DNA of 64,000 nucleotides from the NCBI GenBank assembly GCA_023382655.1, contig JAHDWK010000002.1:478760-542759 (forward strand), in the 5' to 3' direction. Positions within the stretch are counted from its first letter, which is position 1; each line of letters begins with the position of its first letter. The stretch is from Anaerolineae bacterium. Lineage in GTDB: Bacteria > Chloroflexota > Anaerolineae > Promineifilales > Promineifilaceae. Of this stretch, positions 24,940 to 33,844 are shown piece after piece. A program made the translations under genes and the position numbers. A model generated the notes under the pieces. That model was not told the origin of the DNA and did not search any database. It saw nothing but the letters and a program-made list of their open reading frames with translations.

Positions 24940-26154
24940 CTAACCTGGTAATAATGTCTTCAATAACGACCCTACCCGCCGGCCCCATTCACGTTGTTGG
25001 CCGCGTGGCTGGTAGAGGTGGTTATCGCTCATGGCCCAGCGCAGCAGGCCCACGCTGGTGGCGTAAGCAGGTGAATGTAATTTATCTACCATGCCCAGCA
25101 AATTGCGCGGCTGGGCCACACGCGCGGGCACGTTCAGCACCCGTTCGGCAATGTCGGCAATGCCGCGCAGTTGGGATGTGCCGCCGGTGAGTACAATACC
25201 TGCGGGCAGCAACCCTTCGTAGCCGCAGCGCTTCAAATCTTGCAGCACCATCTGAAAAATCTCTTCGACGCGGGCTTCAATGACGTGGGCTAAATCCTGC
25301 CGGCCGACCTGGATTTTTTCGCCGCCAAATGGTTCGACAGTAAACACATGCTCCGGGTCAATTTTGTCCGGGCGGCAGTCGCCAAACTGGATTTTGACCT
25401 GCTCGGCCACATCATAGGGCGCGCGCAGGCCGATGGCGATGTCGTTGGTGATGTGATAACCGCCGACGGGGTAGACGCGGGTGTACCACGCTTTGCCTTG
25501 CGCATAGAGCGCGATGTCGGTGGTGCCACCGCCAATGTCGGCGACGATGACGCCCATGTCGCGCTCGTTGGGTTCCAGCACCGCTTCACCAGAAGCCAGA
25601 GCGTTCAGGACAAATTCAGTGGAATGGATGCCGACGTTGTGGGTGCATTGGGAGAGGTTTTGCAGCGCCGGCCGATCGGCCGTGACAATATGCGCTTCCA
25701 CTTCCAGCCGGAAACCGTGCATACCGAGCGGACTGCGCACACCATCCTGATCATCAATCTTGTAACCGCGCGGGATGATGTGCACGATTTGCCGGTTGTG
25801 GGGCAGGGGGATGGCCTGGGCGATGTCCAGCGCCCGTTCGATGTCGTCGGCGGTGACGCCATGATTGTTACGGCCGATGGGCACAATGCCGTTGTTGTTG
25901 GTGGAGCTGATGTGTTCCCCGGCCATGCTGACCAGGGCTTGTGAGAGGTCGTAGCCGGAGGTTTGCTCGGCCTGCTCCACGGCCGTGGCCAACGCCACCG
26001 ACGCCTCACCCACATCAATCACCATCCCCTTGCGCATTCCCCGCGACGGGGTGATGCCCAGGCCGATGATTTGCAGTTGCCCTTCCCGTACTTCACCGAC
26101 AACAGCGCAGATTTTGGTGGTGCCAATATCCAGTCCAAAGATTATGTCTGCCAT
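24940..26154 (-). CDS. ftsA: Cell division protein FtsA
   Basis: Actin-like ATPase that tethers FtsZ to the membrane and recruits later division proteins. The 404-residue protein has the phosphate-1 motif (FGLDIGTTKICAV), the SHS2 region, phosphate-2 (VADIGGGTTDIALY) and the adenosine motif (GIVLTGGTSQL). The C-terminus is short and basic (PRGQQREWGRRV...LLKTLLPG), matching a membrane-targeting helix. Directly upstream of ftsZ in the transcript. Confidence 0.96.
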   Translation of the reverse strand: MADIIFGLDIGTTKICAVVGEVREGQLQIIGLGITPSRGMRKGMVIDVGEASVALATAVEQAEQTSGYDLSQALVSMAGEHISSTNNNGIVPIGRNNHGVTADDIERALDIAQAIPLPHNRQIVHIIPRGYKIDDQDGVRSPLGMHGFRLEVEAHIVTADRPALQNLSQCTHNVGIHSTEFVLNALASGEAVLEPNERDMGVIVADIGGGTTDIALYAQGKAWYTRVYPVGGYHITNDIAIGLRAPYDVAEQVKIQFGDCRPDKIDPEHVFTVEPFGGEKIQVGRQDLAHVIEARVEEIFQMVLQDLKRCGYEGLLPAGIVLTGGTSQLRGIADIAERVLNVPARVAQPRNLLGMVDKLHSPAYATSVGLLRWAMSDNHLYQPRGQQREWGRRVGSLLKTLLPG

Positions 26155-26178
26155 GTACCAATACCCTCTTCAAAAAAT

Positions 26179-26236
26179 GGAGATGAAGAGATGGGGAGAT
26201 TAAGAGATTGAATCTCCTAATCTCTCAATCTCCTAA
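26179..26236. repeat. Octamer tandem-repeat hairpin between ftsQ and ftsA
   Basis: AGATGAAG, AGATGGGG, AGATTAAG and AGATTG units are followed by inverted AATCTCCT/AATCTCTC units. Confidence 0.82.
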
Positions 26237-27141
26237 TTACTGCGATAAAACGGCCGTTCCTGATTGGCCACGCTCACATACGCCGGGGTAATGCCCTGAC
26301 TTTGTAGCTGTTCAACAATCGTTTCATAAACGACCAGTTTTTGTTCCATGTCCAGCCCACTGCCAAAGTAGGCGCGCCAGCCACGGCCGTCCTGGTAACT
26401 CAGGCCATTGCCCGGCTGGAAATAGAGCCTGTCAATGTTCGGGCGCAGCGCCTTGAGTTGCAGCGCGCCCGCCAGCACATCGGCCGGCACAAAGGCGGTG
26501 TTGGCGGTTGATGGCGCGGGTGTTTCGGCCCCGGTGGTTGCGGGCACGGCCGTCGCCTCCACCCCTTCCGCCTCAATCATTAACAATCCCAACACATCGG
26601 CGCGGGCCGGCAGCAGACGGCCGTCTGACATCACCCAAAACTGATTATTTCCTTCTACCCACAGAGCGGTTGGTGAATTTTCCTTCACCTGAATGTGAAC
26701 CTGGTTCGGCCACCGCACCGTCACCGTCGCCGACAGCACACCGGGCACGCCCAAAATACCGGCGGCAGCCCCGGCCGGATCGGCTGCAAAAATGTGCTGC
26801 CGCGCCAACTGACTGGCCGTCACAATCTCCGCTGCCGGGATAGCGTTGGCCCCATCTACCGGAATCGTGGTCACGTAAAACTGTTCGTCCAGCCCAATGA
26901 GAATGAGCGCATACACCACCATGGCCAGCAGCAGCATACTCACCCACCGCGCCGAAAAGATGACCTGTTTGATGCCCGCCACCGGCAAGTGGACGCGCCG
27001 GAAATTCCGCCGCTGCCGCTTGCGCGCCGTCTTGGGCACTTGCAGTTTGGGCTGGGCCACAAACGCTGCCGCTTCCAGCCGCCGCATCTTGGGCTGTTTG
27101 CGTAGTCGTGGTTGGGTGGTGGGTCGTCGTGATGGTCGCAT
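26233..27141 (-). CDS. ftsQ: Cell division protein FtsQ/DivIB
   Basis: 302-residue bitopic division protein. A long basic N-terminal cytoplasmic tail (about 1-60, Arg/Pro/Lys-rich) precedes one transmembrane helix (about 68-88). An extracytoplasmic POTRA domain follows (VTTIPVDGANAIPAAEIV) and then the FtsQ beta domain. The loop with many Ala/Thr/Pro (about 205-230) is longer than usual. It links FtsL/FtsB-type proteins with the cell wall synthase. Lies between ddl and ftsA, its normal place. Confidence 0.88.
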   Translation of the reverse strand: MRPSRRPTTQPRLRKQPKMRRLEAAAFVAQPKLQVPKTARKRQRRNFRRVHLPVAGIKQVIFSARWVSMLLLAMVVYALILIGLDEQFYVTTIPVDGANAIPAAEIVTASQLARQHIFAADPAGAAAGILGVPGVLSATVTVRWPNQVHIQVKENSPTALWVEGNNQFWVMSDGRLLPARADVLGLLMIEAEGVEATAVPATTGAETPAPSTANTAFVPADVLAGALQLKALRPNIDRLYFQPGNGLSYQDGRGWRAYFGSGLDMEQKLVVYETIVEQLQSQGITPAYVSVANQERPFYRSN

Positions 27142-27155
27142 GAATACCTGGTGTC

Positions 27156-27198
27156 AAGTAATTGGGTAATTGAGTAATTACTCAATCAATTACTCAAT
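27156..27198. repeat. Octamer tandem-repeat hairpin between ddl and ftsQ
   Basis: GTAATTGG/GTAATTGA units are followed by inverted TCAATTAC units; it covers the ddl stop codon. Confidence 0.85.
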
Positions 27199-28338
27199 CT
27201 CAAAACTCTTTTTCAACTTCTCTTTTTCCTCATGTCGTTCCAGTGCCAGTTCAATCAATTTATCCAGCAGGTCACTATAACTCAGACCGCTGGCCTCCCA
27301 CAGTTTGGGATACATGGAGATGCGCGTAAAACCGGGGATAGTGTTGATTTCGTTGAGGTACAACTTACCATAATCTTTGTCCAGCAGTAAATCTACCCGG
27401 CCTAACCCGGCGCAATCAATAGCCCGATAGGCCTGTATTGCCAGTTCACGCGCCTCTGCCGCCATTTCCGGCGTTAAGGGCGCGGGAATAATCAGCTCGG
27501 AATCGTCGCTGATGTATTTGGCGACGTAATCGTAAAAGTCGCGGCGGGGGCGGATTTCGCCGACGATACTGGCGACAGGGTCATCATTGCCCAATACAGC
27601 CACTTCCAGTTCACGGCCGTTGATCCCCTGTTCCACGATCACCCGCCGATCATACCGGCTGGCTTCGTCCAGTCCGGTGATCAGTTCATCTCGATGGCGG
27701 CATTTGCAAATGCCGACGCTGGAACCCAGATTGGCCGGTTTGGTGAAGACGGGGTAGGGCAATTCTGCTTCAATCGCCGCTAATACTGCCTCCGGCTGTG
27801 CCCGCCACTGGCTGGCAAGCACCAAGCGCCAGGGCAGCACGGGCAGCCCGTTGGCAGCCATCACCTGCTTAAAGATGGCTTTGTCCATACCCACGGCCGA
27901 ACCAACCACACCGGCGCCCACATAAGGCAAATTCGCCAGTTCCAGCAAGCCCTGTACCGTACCATCTTCGCCATACGGGCCGTGCAGCACGGGGAAGATA
28001 ACATCCAGTTCGGTCACGGCCCGAAGCAGCTTCGGGTTCGCCGTCAATCCTGTCACCTGCTGCTCACTTTCCTCTACCTGCATCAATGCCGCTGATTGGG
28101 GATCAGGCAGCAGGGTGGCGTGGTGGGATGCGCCCCCAGCCGTTAAGGTTGCCAGGGGATCGCCGGTCAGCCAACGGCCGTCCTTGTCAATGCCAATGGG
28201 CGCCACTGCATACTTCGCCGGGTCCAACGCCTGCATCACCGACTGCGCCGATTGCAGCGACACTTCATGTTCGCCCGACCGCCCGCCGAAGATGACGCCG
28301 ACCCGTATTTTATGTGGACCCTTTTCTTGATTAACCAT
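27190..28338 (-). CDS. ddl: D-alanine--D-alanine ligase
   Basis: ATP-grasp enzyme that makes the D-Ala-D-Ala dipeptide of peptidoglycan precursors. Motifs: FGGRSGEHEVSLQSA at the N-terminus, FPVLHGPYGEDGTVQG, KPANLGSSVGI, and the metal-binding end YLNEINTIPGFT. I use ATG 28338, because the alternative TTG at 28353 lies inside the upstream repeat hairpin. That gives 382 residues, normal for the long Ddl class. The last residues (KKSFEIE) run into the next repeat. Confidence 0.96.
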   Translation of the reverse strand: MVNQEKGPHKIRVGVIFGGRSGEHEVSLQSAQSVMQALDPAKYAVAPIGIDKDGRWLTGDPLATLTAGGASHHATLLPDPQSAALMQVEESEQQVTGLTANPKLLRAVTELDVIFPVLHGPYGEDGTVQGLLELANLPYVGAGVVGSAVGMDKAIFKQVMAANGLPVLPWRLVLASQWRAQPEAVLAAIEAELPYPVFTKPANLGSSVGICKCRHRDELITGLDEASRYDRRVIVEQGINGRELEVAVLGNDDPVASIVGEIRPRRDFYDYVAKYISDDSELIIPAPLTPEMAAEARELAIQAYRAIDCAGLGRVDLLLDKDYGKLYLNEINTIPGFTRISMYPKLWEASGLSYSDLLDKLIELALERHEEKEKLKKSFEIE

Positions 28339-28347
28339 TTCTTTATT

Positions 28348-28416
28348 AGTCAACAGTCAACAGTTAGCAGTGAGCAGTAAAGACAACTGCTCACTGCTTG
28401 CCGCTAACTACTCACT
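28348..28416. repeat. Heptamer tandem-repeat hairpin between murB and ddl
   Basis: CAGTCAA, CAGTCAA, CAGTTAG, CAGTGAG and CAGTAAA are followed by inverted CTGCTCA-type units; it covers the murB stop. Confidence 0.88.
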
Positions 28417-29370
28417 TTCAAAATCCCACTTACCCACCAACTCCACTTCCAATTCCATTTCCACGTCAAACTGCTCGCGCACGGTATTCCAGGCTTCGGC
28501 GATGAGGGCGCGCACGTTTTCGGCGGTAGCCTCCTCGTCATTCACAAAAAAGTTGGCGTGTTTTTCGGAAATATGCGCGCCGCCCACGCGGAACCCTTTT
28601 AATCCGGCGGCTTCAATTAGATACCCGGCATAATAATTTTCCGGGTTTTTGAACATGGAGCCGACGGTGGCGCCGCCTGGCTGTGTCTGTTTGCGATGGG
28701 CGGTAAATCCTTCGGCGCGGGCCGTCAGCACATCTACACTTTCCGGGGTCAGCACCAGTTCGGCGGTTAAGATGACGCGGCGGAAAAGTTCACGGCCGTG
28801 TTCCTTCTTCAAAATACTGGTGCGATAACCATACTCCATTTCATGGTTGTTATAGATGCGCACGCCACGTCCTGGTTCCCACACGGTGGTTGCCCGCAGC
28901 GTGGCGGCCATATCGCTGCCGTGCGCCCCGGCATTACCCACTACCGCGCCGCCCACTGTGCCCGGCACGCCAATGGCCCATTCCAGGCCGCCCAGCCCCT
29001 TGCCAATACACTGCCGCGCCAGCGAGGAAAGGTTTGCGCCTGACTCCACCGTGCAGACCACGTGCGCCCCAATGTGGCGATAGCTGATATTTTTGGCCCG
29101 GTTCATAATCACCAGACCAGATACACCTTCATCGGATATCAAAATGTTAGAGCCGCCGCCCAAAATGAAGTAGGGGATTTGCTCAGCGTAAGCCAGTTCC
29201 ACTGCTTTTTGCAGCGCGTCAGCGCCCGTCACAGTCAGAAACATTTCCGCCGGGCCGCCCACCCGCGCCGAGCTGTATCGGCTGAGCGGTACATCCAATT
29301 GCAACTCATCACCAAATGTTTCATAAAACAGCTTATAGGTAGCCAGACGAATGGTTGATGTAATTTTCAT
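28408..29370 (-). CDS. murB: UDP-N-acetylenolpyruvoylglucosamine reductase MurB
   Basis: FAD enzyme that reduces the enolpyruvyl group to give UDP-N-acetylmuramic acid. The 320-residue protein has the FAD-binding YSSARVGGPAEMFL, ILGGGSNILISDEGVSGLVI, the central GVPGTVGGAVVGNAGAHG and the catalytic GATVGSMFKNP. This is the shorter (type II) class. Located between murC and ddl as in many Gram-positive-type clusters. No Shine-Dalgarno is evident before the ATG. Confidence 0.96.
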   Translation of the reverse strand: MKITSTIRLATYKLFYETFGDELQLDVPLSRYSSARVGGPAEMFLTVTGADALQKAVELAYAEQIPYFILGGGSNILISDEGVSGLVIMNRAKNISYRHIGAHVVCTVESGANLSSLARQCIGKGLGGLEWAIGVPGTVGGAVVGNAGAHGSDMAATLRATTVWEPGRGVRIYNNHEMEYGYRTSILKKEHGRELFRRVILTAELVLTPESVDVLTARAEGFTAHRKQTQPGGATVGSMFKNPENYYAGYLIEAAGLKGFRVGGAHISEKHANFFVNDEEATAENVRALIAEAWNTVREQFDVEMELEVELVGKWDFESE

Positions 29371-29379
29371 AGTCCCATG

Positions 29380-29413
29380 AGAAGTTCAACTTCTCCGAAG
29401 AAGTTGAACTTCT
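29380..29413. repeat. Palindrome coding for the C-terminal tail of MurC
   Basis: AGAAGTTCAACTTCT and its near-copy inverted repeat overlap the last eight codons (EVQLLRRS) and the stop of murC and extend into the gap before murB. Confidence 0.85.
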
Positions 29414-30810
29414 AATCCTTCTAAAACCCATTTCCCTACTTCATTGCCATCCCCTGCGCCCAGGGTGAGGATGACATCGCCGGGGCGAACGCGCTCCAGG
29501 ATGTAGTCGGCGGCGTCGCGGCGGTTGGGGATGTGAACAGCCTGGGGGTGGTTCATAGCCTGCACGATCACGGCCGTGTCCATCCCCAATGTCTCACTTT
29601 CCCGGCTGTGATAAATATCCAGCGCCACTACCCGGTCGGCGGCGGCAAAACAGGCAGCAAAACGATTTTGCAGCAATTTAGTGCGGCTGAAAGTATGCGG
29701 CTGCCACACCGCCCACAACCGCCGGCCCGGATAGCGCTGCCGCGCTGCTTGCAGCGTCACCTCAATCTCGGTTGGATGATGCGCATAATCATCAATTACT
29801 ACCACATCACCGGCTTCCCCTATTACTTCAAAACGCCGGTTTATACCGCTGAATGCCGCCAACGCCGTGCGGATGATGTTAAAATCCAGGCCCAGGTCTA
29901 AGCCGACAATAATGGCCGCCAGCGCGTTTAGCACGTTGTGTGTGCCCGGCGCTCGCAACCGTGCCAGCCCCACGGTCTGCCCCTCTGTTTCCACCAGAAA
30001 ATCCATGCCGCCCAACGGATTGCTGCGTAAATCAGTCGCCTGATAATCCAACTGAACGCTATTTTCGCGCCCCAGGCCATAGGTCGTCACTTCCACACCG
30101 GGCAGTTTTAGTTTTTTCAGCAATCGGCCCACGCCTGGATCATCAGCGCAGACCACTAACCGCCCGCCATCTGGTAGCAGTTTAGCAAACTGGTGATAGG
30201 CGTCTTCGTAGGCGCGGGCGGTGGGGAAGATGTCCGGGTGGTCGTGTTCAATGTTGGTGATCACAATCAACTCCGGGCGCAGCCCCAAAAACATATGGTC
30301 ATATTCGTCCGCTTCAACGACAAAGTAGTCGCCTTGCCCGGCACGGCCGTTGCTGCCCACTGCCGGTAACACGCCACCCACAATCACCGTCGGGTCCAGG
30401 TCGGCGGCCAGCAAAATCTGGGCGATCATGCCCGTGGTTGTCGTTTTGCCGTGCGTCCCGGCGATGGCAATGCCGATATGCCCGGCCATGAGATGCCCCA
30501 GAAAACTGGCGCGCTTCAAAATGGGCAGCCCGGCAATTTCCGCGGCCACAATTTCTGGGTTATCCGGGGCCGCCGCTGAGGTGATTACCAGCGCGTCAGC
30601 CCCGGTAATATGTTCGGCTTTGTGTCCTTCGTACACTGTGGCGCCTTCGGTTTGCAACACGGCCGTGACCTCACTCAGTTTCATATCTGATCCCGAAACC
30701 ACATAGCCACGCCCCAACAACACCTGCGCAATCGCGCTCATGCCTGTCCCGCCAATGCCGAGCAGGTGGAGGTGCATACCGGGTTGTAGGGTGAATGTTG
30801 TGTTGGTCAT
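29386..30810 (-). CDS. murC: UDP-N-acetylmuramate--L-alanine ligase MurC
   Basis: Adds the first amino acid of the peptide stem. The 474-residue protein has the N-terminal LLGIGGTGMSAIAQ, the ATP loop GTHGKTTTTGM, EADEYDHMF, the NIEHDHPD motif, and IDDYAHHPTEI in the C-terminal domain. The start codon overlaps the cvpA stop by one base (TGATG), so the two are translationally coupled. The C-terminal EVQLLRRS is written by a palindromic repeat. Confidence 0.96.
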   Translation of the reverse strand: MTNTTFTLQPGMHLHLLGIGGTGMSAIAQVLLGRGYVVSGSDMKLSEVTAVLQTEGATVYEGHKAEHITGADALVITSAAAPDNPEIVAAEIAGLPILKRASFLGHLMAGHIGIAIAGTHGKTTTTGMIAQILLAADLDPTVIVGGVLPAVGSNGRAGQGDYFVVEADEYDHMFLGLRPELIVITNIEHDHPDIFPTARAYEDAYHQFAKLLPDGGRLVVCADDPGVGRLLKKLKLPGVEVTTYGLGRENSVQLDYQATDLRSNPLGGMDFLVETEGQTVGLARLRAPGTHNVLNALAAIIVGLDLGLDFNIIRTALAAFSGINRRFEVIGEAGDVVVIDDYAHHPTEIEVTLQAARQRYPGRRLWAVWQPHTFSRTKLLQNRFAACFAAADRVVALDIYHSRESETLGMDTAVIVQAMNHPQAVHIPNRRDAADYILERVRPGDVILTLGAGDGNEVGKWVLEGLEVQLLRRS

Positions 30811-31400
30811 CAGATCATCACAATAATCACAAACAAAAACATCAAAACCATTAAATACGGTAAATAGGGCGACAGCAGCGGGATAGGCATGCGCATCACC
30901 ATATTTGCCGCCGTAGACCCTACTGCCGGCCGCACGATCACCATCGGGTCAAATGGGTAGGGCACACCCGGCGCTAATTGCACCCACTGGGTGCCGCCGA
31001 TATTGGTAAACTCCAAAAAGGCCCAGATGGCCCCGGCGATGAGATAGCCGTTCATGCCGCCGACAATTGCCCCTAGTAATTTGTCCTGGACGGTATCGCG
31101 CGGCCGTAGCCGGGCGCCTAGTGTGCCGGACAGCCGCGGACTCTGGTAACTGAAAAAAGCCAGAAACATCAGAATAAGCGAATAAATATAGAACTGCCGT
31201 CGCTGTGCCAGGGTCGGGTCGTTCAAACCGGCTGGTGTCTGGCCCAACAGGCTCAAAATGGTAAAGCCAAACTGGTTGATGATAAACAGCGCCAACACCA
31301 GCCCCGACGTGGCCACAATCTCTCTGGCCCAACCGCGCAGCGCGCCCACCAGGGCAAAGGCCCCTACGGCGATCCAGAATAAAGCCGACAAACTTAGCAT
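30810..31400 (-). CDS. CvpA-family membrane protein
   Basis: 196 residues with about four transmembrane segments (near 5-25, 28-50, 68-86 and 105-125, plus a C-terminal hydrophobic stretch). The N-terminal GALRGWAREIVATSG is typical of CvpA. Family members are linked to envelope integrity and colicin V production in other bacteria; the molecular role is not settled. It sits between murG and murC, an unusual insertion in the dcw order, and overlaps murC by one base. Confidence 0.82.
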   Translation of the reverse strand: MLSLSALFWIAVGAFALVGALRGWAREIVATSGLVLALFIINQFGFTILSLLGQTPAGLNDPTLAQRRQFYIYSLILMFLAFFSYQSPRLSGTLGARLRPRDTVQDKLLGAIVGGMNGYLIAGAIWAFLEFTNIGGTQWVQLAPGVPYPFDPMVIVRPAVGSTAANMVMRMPIPLLSPYLPYLMVLMFLFVIIVMI

Positions 31401-31424
31401 CTATGATGTCCTTCATGCCTGTCT

Positions 31425-31451
31425 GTAGGGCGATTTTCAAAATCGCCCTAC
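31425..31451. repeat. Perfect palindrome between murG and cvpA
   Basis: GTAGGGCGATTTT and AAAATCGCCCTAC around a single central C. Confidence 0.88.
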
Positions 31452-31459
31452 GATCTTTT

Positions 31460-32557
31460 TCACATTTCCATAATCAGCCGCGCCAAATTTTCTGCCCCGT
31501 CTGGTTTATCCAGAGCGCGGGCGGCGGCGCTCATACGGGCCAGGGCGTCAGGGTCGTCCAGCAAACGCTGGATGGTGGGCAACAATTGGGAGGCGAGGGT
31601 ATCATCGGTAAGCTGCACGGCCGTGCCCCGTTCCGTCAGATAATCCGCATTCACTTTCTGGTAGCGCCAGGCCCAGGCCAGCGGAATCAAAATGGCGGGC
31701 AGGCCAAACGCCGGGCATTCCCCCAACATACTGGCTCCGGCACGGGCCACCACCAGGTCGGCCGCCCGATACGCCGCGCCCATTTCGTCATGTAAATAAG
31801 GGTACGGCCGATACCACTGTTTTTGCTCGTCGCTGAGACCCTGCCAGTTGGCCGCCACTTCCGGCCACGTCAGCGTGCCGCTCACGTGAATGATTTGCGC
31901 TCGCGCCAGCAGGTCTGGCAGGCAGCCCATCAGCGCCTGGTTGATCTTCTGCGCGCCCCGGCTGCCGCCAAAGACAAACAGCGTCGGCCGTTCCGGCGTC
32001 AAATCAAACTGGGCCAAAGCGGCCTCTTTACTGAGTTGGGTGGCGGCGCGTAGTTCGGGACGTACCGGATAACCGGTCACTACCAACTTTTGCGGTGGCA
32101 CAAACTGCGCCGTGCCAGCGGTGGTAGCCCCAATTTTGCGGGCAAAACGCAGCGAAAAACGCACCGACGCGCCCGGTTCCACATCCGGCAGGTAAATGAC
32201 GATGGGTACACCCAGAGCACGGCAGGCCACCGTCACCGGCGCGGCCATATACCCGCCGGTCATAAACATCACGTCCGGGCGGAAGCGGCGAACGATGCGC
32301 AGCGATTGGGGTAGGCTGGCGACCAGCCGCGCCCCGTTTTTTATCTTCAGGGGCAGTGAAACCCCGGCAATCGCGCCGCCGCTAATCGTTTCCAGCCGCA
32401 AGCCGGCTCGTGGTACTAACGTCTCTTCCATTTCACCTTTTGTGCCGATCCACAGGATGTCCTCCTGAGAAATACCCGCTTTTTGTAATTCAGTGGCAGC
32501 GGCTAAAGCCGGATAAATGCCACCACCTGTGCCGCCCGCGCAAATGAGTACACGCAT
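31460..32557 (-). CDS. murG: UDP-GlcNAc:undecaprenyl-PP-MurNAc-pentapeptide transferase MurG
   Basis: Membrane-associated glycosyltransferase (GT28) that makes lipid II from lipid I. The start is set at ATG 32557 (MRVLICAGGTGGG). An in-frame extension of 18 codons upstream lies entirely in the repeat hairpin and does not resemble MurG. The 365-residue protein has the N-terminal glycine loop GGTGGGIYPALA (here Ile where His is usual), FGGSRGAQKIN and RAGASMLGE. Order ftsW-murG is normal. Confidence 0.95.
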   Translation of the reverse strand: MRVLICAGGTGGGIYPALAAATELQKAGISQEDILWIGTKGEMEETLVPRAGLRLETISGGAIAGVSLPLKIKNGARLVASLPQSLRIVRRFRPDVMFMTGGYMAAPVTVACRALGVPIVIYLPDVEPGASVRFSLRFARKIGATTAGTAQFVPPQKLVVTGYPVRPELRAATQLSKEAALAQFDLTPERPTLFVFGGSRGAQKINQALMGCLPDLLARAQIIHVSGTLTWPEVAANWQGLSDEQKQWYRPYPYLHDEMGAAYRAADLVVARAGASMLGECPAFGLPAILIPLAWAWRYQKVNADYLTERGTAVQLTDDTLASQLLPTIQRLLDDPDALARMSAAARALDKPDGAENLARLIMEM

Positions 32558-32564
32558 TTTTAAG

Positions 32565-32634
32565 AAGTGAGCGGTGAGCAGTAAACAGTGAGCAGTGTGT
32601 TTACTGCTCACTACCTACTGCTTACTGTTTACTA
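32565..32634. repeat. Heptamer tandem-repeat hairpin between ftsW and murG
   Basis: GTGAGCG, GTGAGCA, GTAAACA and GTGAGCA are followed by inverted TACTGCT/CACTACC units. It covers the ftsW stop and ends 8 bases before the murG start. Confidence 0.88.
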
Positions 32635-33782
32635 ATCGGCTGCGGCCGTTTCTGAATCGCCTGGTCGCGGGAGATGCTGAGCAAAATACCAACGGCGATT
32701 AACGAGATGACCAAAGACGAACCACCATAGCTGAGAAAGGGTAGGGGGATGCCGGTGAAGGGGATAACGGCCGTGATCACCGCCACATTCATCAACGCCT
32801 GATACCCCAGCCAAAATGTAATGCCCAACGCCAGCAAAAAGCCGAAGCTGTCCCGCGCGTGCCGCGCCGCCCGCAGGCCGCGCCATATCAACATGATCAA
32901 CAATCCCAACACCGTCAGGCTGCCTAACAAGCCTAACTCTTCACCCAACACTGCAAAAACGCCATCCGTATGCGCCAATGGTAGCGGCCCAAATTTCTGG
33001 GCGCTTTCACCCAAGCCGACGCCAAAAACACCGCCCCGTCCTAAGGCAATGAGTGTTTGTTGCACATGCCAGCTTGCCTGCTCCGGGTCACGCAGGGCGG
33101 TGGTATAAGCATCCATGCGCGCCGCCGCATGGGGTAGCGCATAAGCCAGAAACACAAAGACGAATCCGCCCACCAGCCCGGCAATGGCAAACTGCCGCCA
33201 ATCGGCTCCGGCTACAAAAAAGATGGTGAAACTGACCAATGCAATGAGCGCCGCCGTACCCAGGTCTGGCTGCTGCACAATCAGCGCACAGATGACGCCG
33301 GTGATAATGGAGAAGGGTATGAGGCCATATGTCACCAGCTTGATGCGGTCACCCTTGGTGGATAGCCAATGGGTAATGTAGAGGATGGTGGCTAACTTGG
33401 CTACTTCTGAGGGTTGGTAAGAGCCTTCGTAAAAACCGCGCTGCGCTCCCAGGAAGCTCTCGCCAAAAAAGAGGACAAAAAGCAAACCAACCAATGTGGC
33501 CGCCATCAAAGGAATGGAAAAGCGGCGTAAGATGTGGTAGTCAAACTGCATGATGATAAACAGGCAAGCCAGGCCAATGACCAGCGCCAACATTTGTCGC
33601 CGGAAATAATAGGTGGCGTCGTCTTTGAAGCGCAGGCCATAGTCAAAGGTGGTGCTGTACACCATCAGCAAACCAATAACCAGCAGCCCGGCCGCAGCCA
33701 GCAGCAGCCAGTAATCAAACTGGAAACGCAGCGTGGGGTTTACACGGCTGCTTTTTTTGCGAATCACGGTTACGTTTGCCAT
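32622..33782 (-). CDS. ftsW: Lipid II polymerase/flippase-family protein FtsW
   Basis: SEDS-family glycosyltransferase that polymerises septal peptidoglycan with its partner FtsI. ATG 33782 (MANVTVIRKK) is preferred; a start 15 codons upstream would place a palindrome inside the coding region. The 386-residue protein has about ten transmembrane segments, with SEDS motifs QPSEVAKLA, LVSFTIFFVAGA and FLSYGGSSL near the end. Confidence 0.94.
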   Translation of the reverse strand: MANVTVIRKKSSRVNPTLRFQFDYWLLLAAAGLLVIGLLMVYSTTFDYGLRFKDDATYYFRRQMLALVIGLACLFIIMQFDYHILRRFSIPLMAATLVGLLFVLFFGESFLGAQRGFYEGSYQPSEVAKLATILYITHWLSTKGDRIKLVTYGLIPFSIITGVICALIVQQPDLGTAALIALVSFTIFFVAGADWRQFAIAGLVGGFVFVFLAYALPHAAARMDAYTTALRDPEQASWHVQQTLIALGRGGVFGVGLGESAQKFGPLPLAHTDGVFAVLGEELGLLGSLTVLGLLIMLIWRGLRAARHARDSFGFLLALGITFWLGYQALMNVAVITAVIPFTGIPLPFLSYGGSSLVISLIAVGILLSISRDQAIQKRPQPISKQ

Positions 33783-33794
33783 AGCTTTGTGCCA

Positions 33795-33840
33795 GACATC
33801 CGATTTCGGCAACCAAAGGTTGCTCAAGAAATCGGATGTC
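33795..33840. repeat. Long palindrome between murD and ftsW
   Basis: GACATCCGATTTC and GAAATCGGATGTC enclose an inner inverted repeat (GCAACC/GGTTGC), so the element folds into a long stem. Confidence 0.88.
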
Positions 33841-33844
33841 TCAA

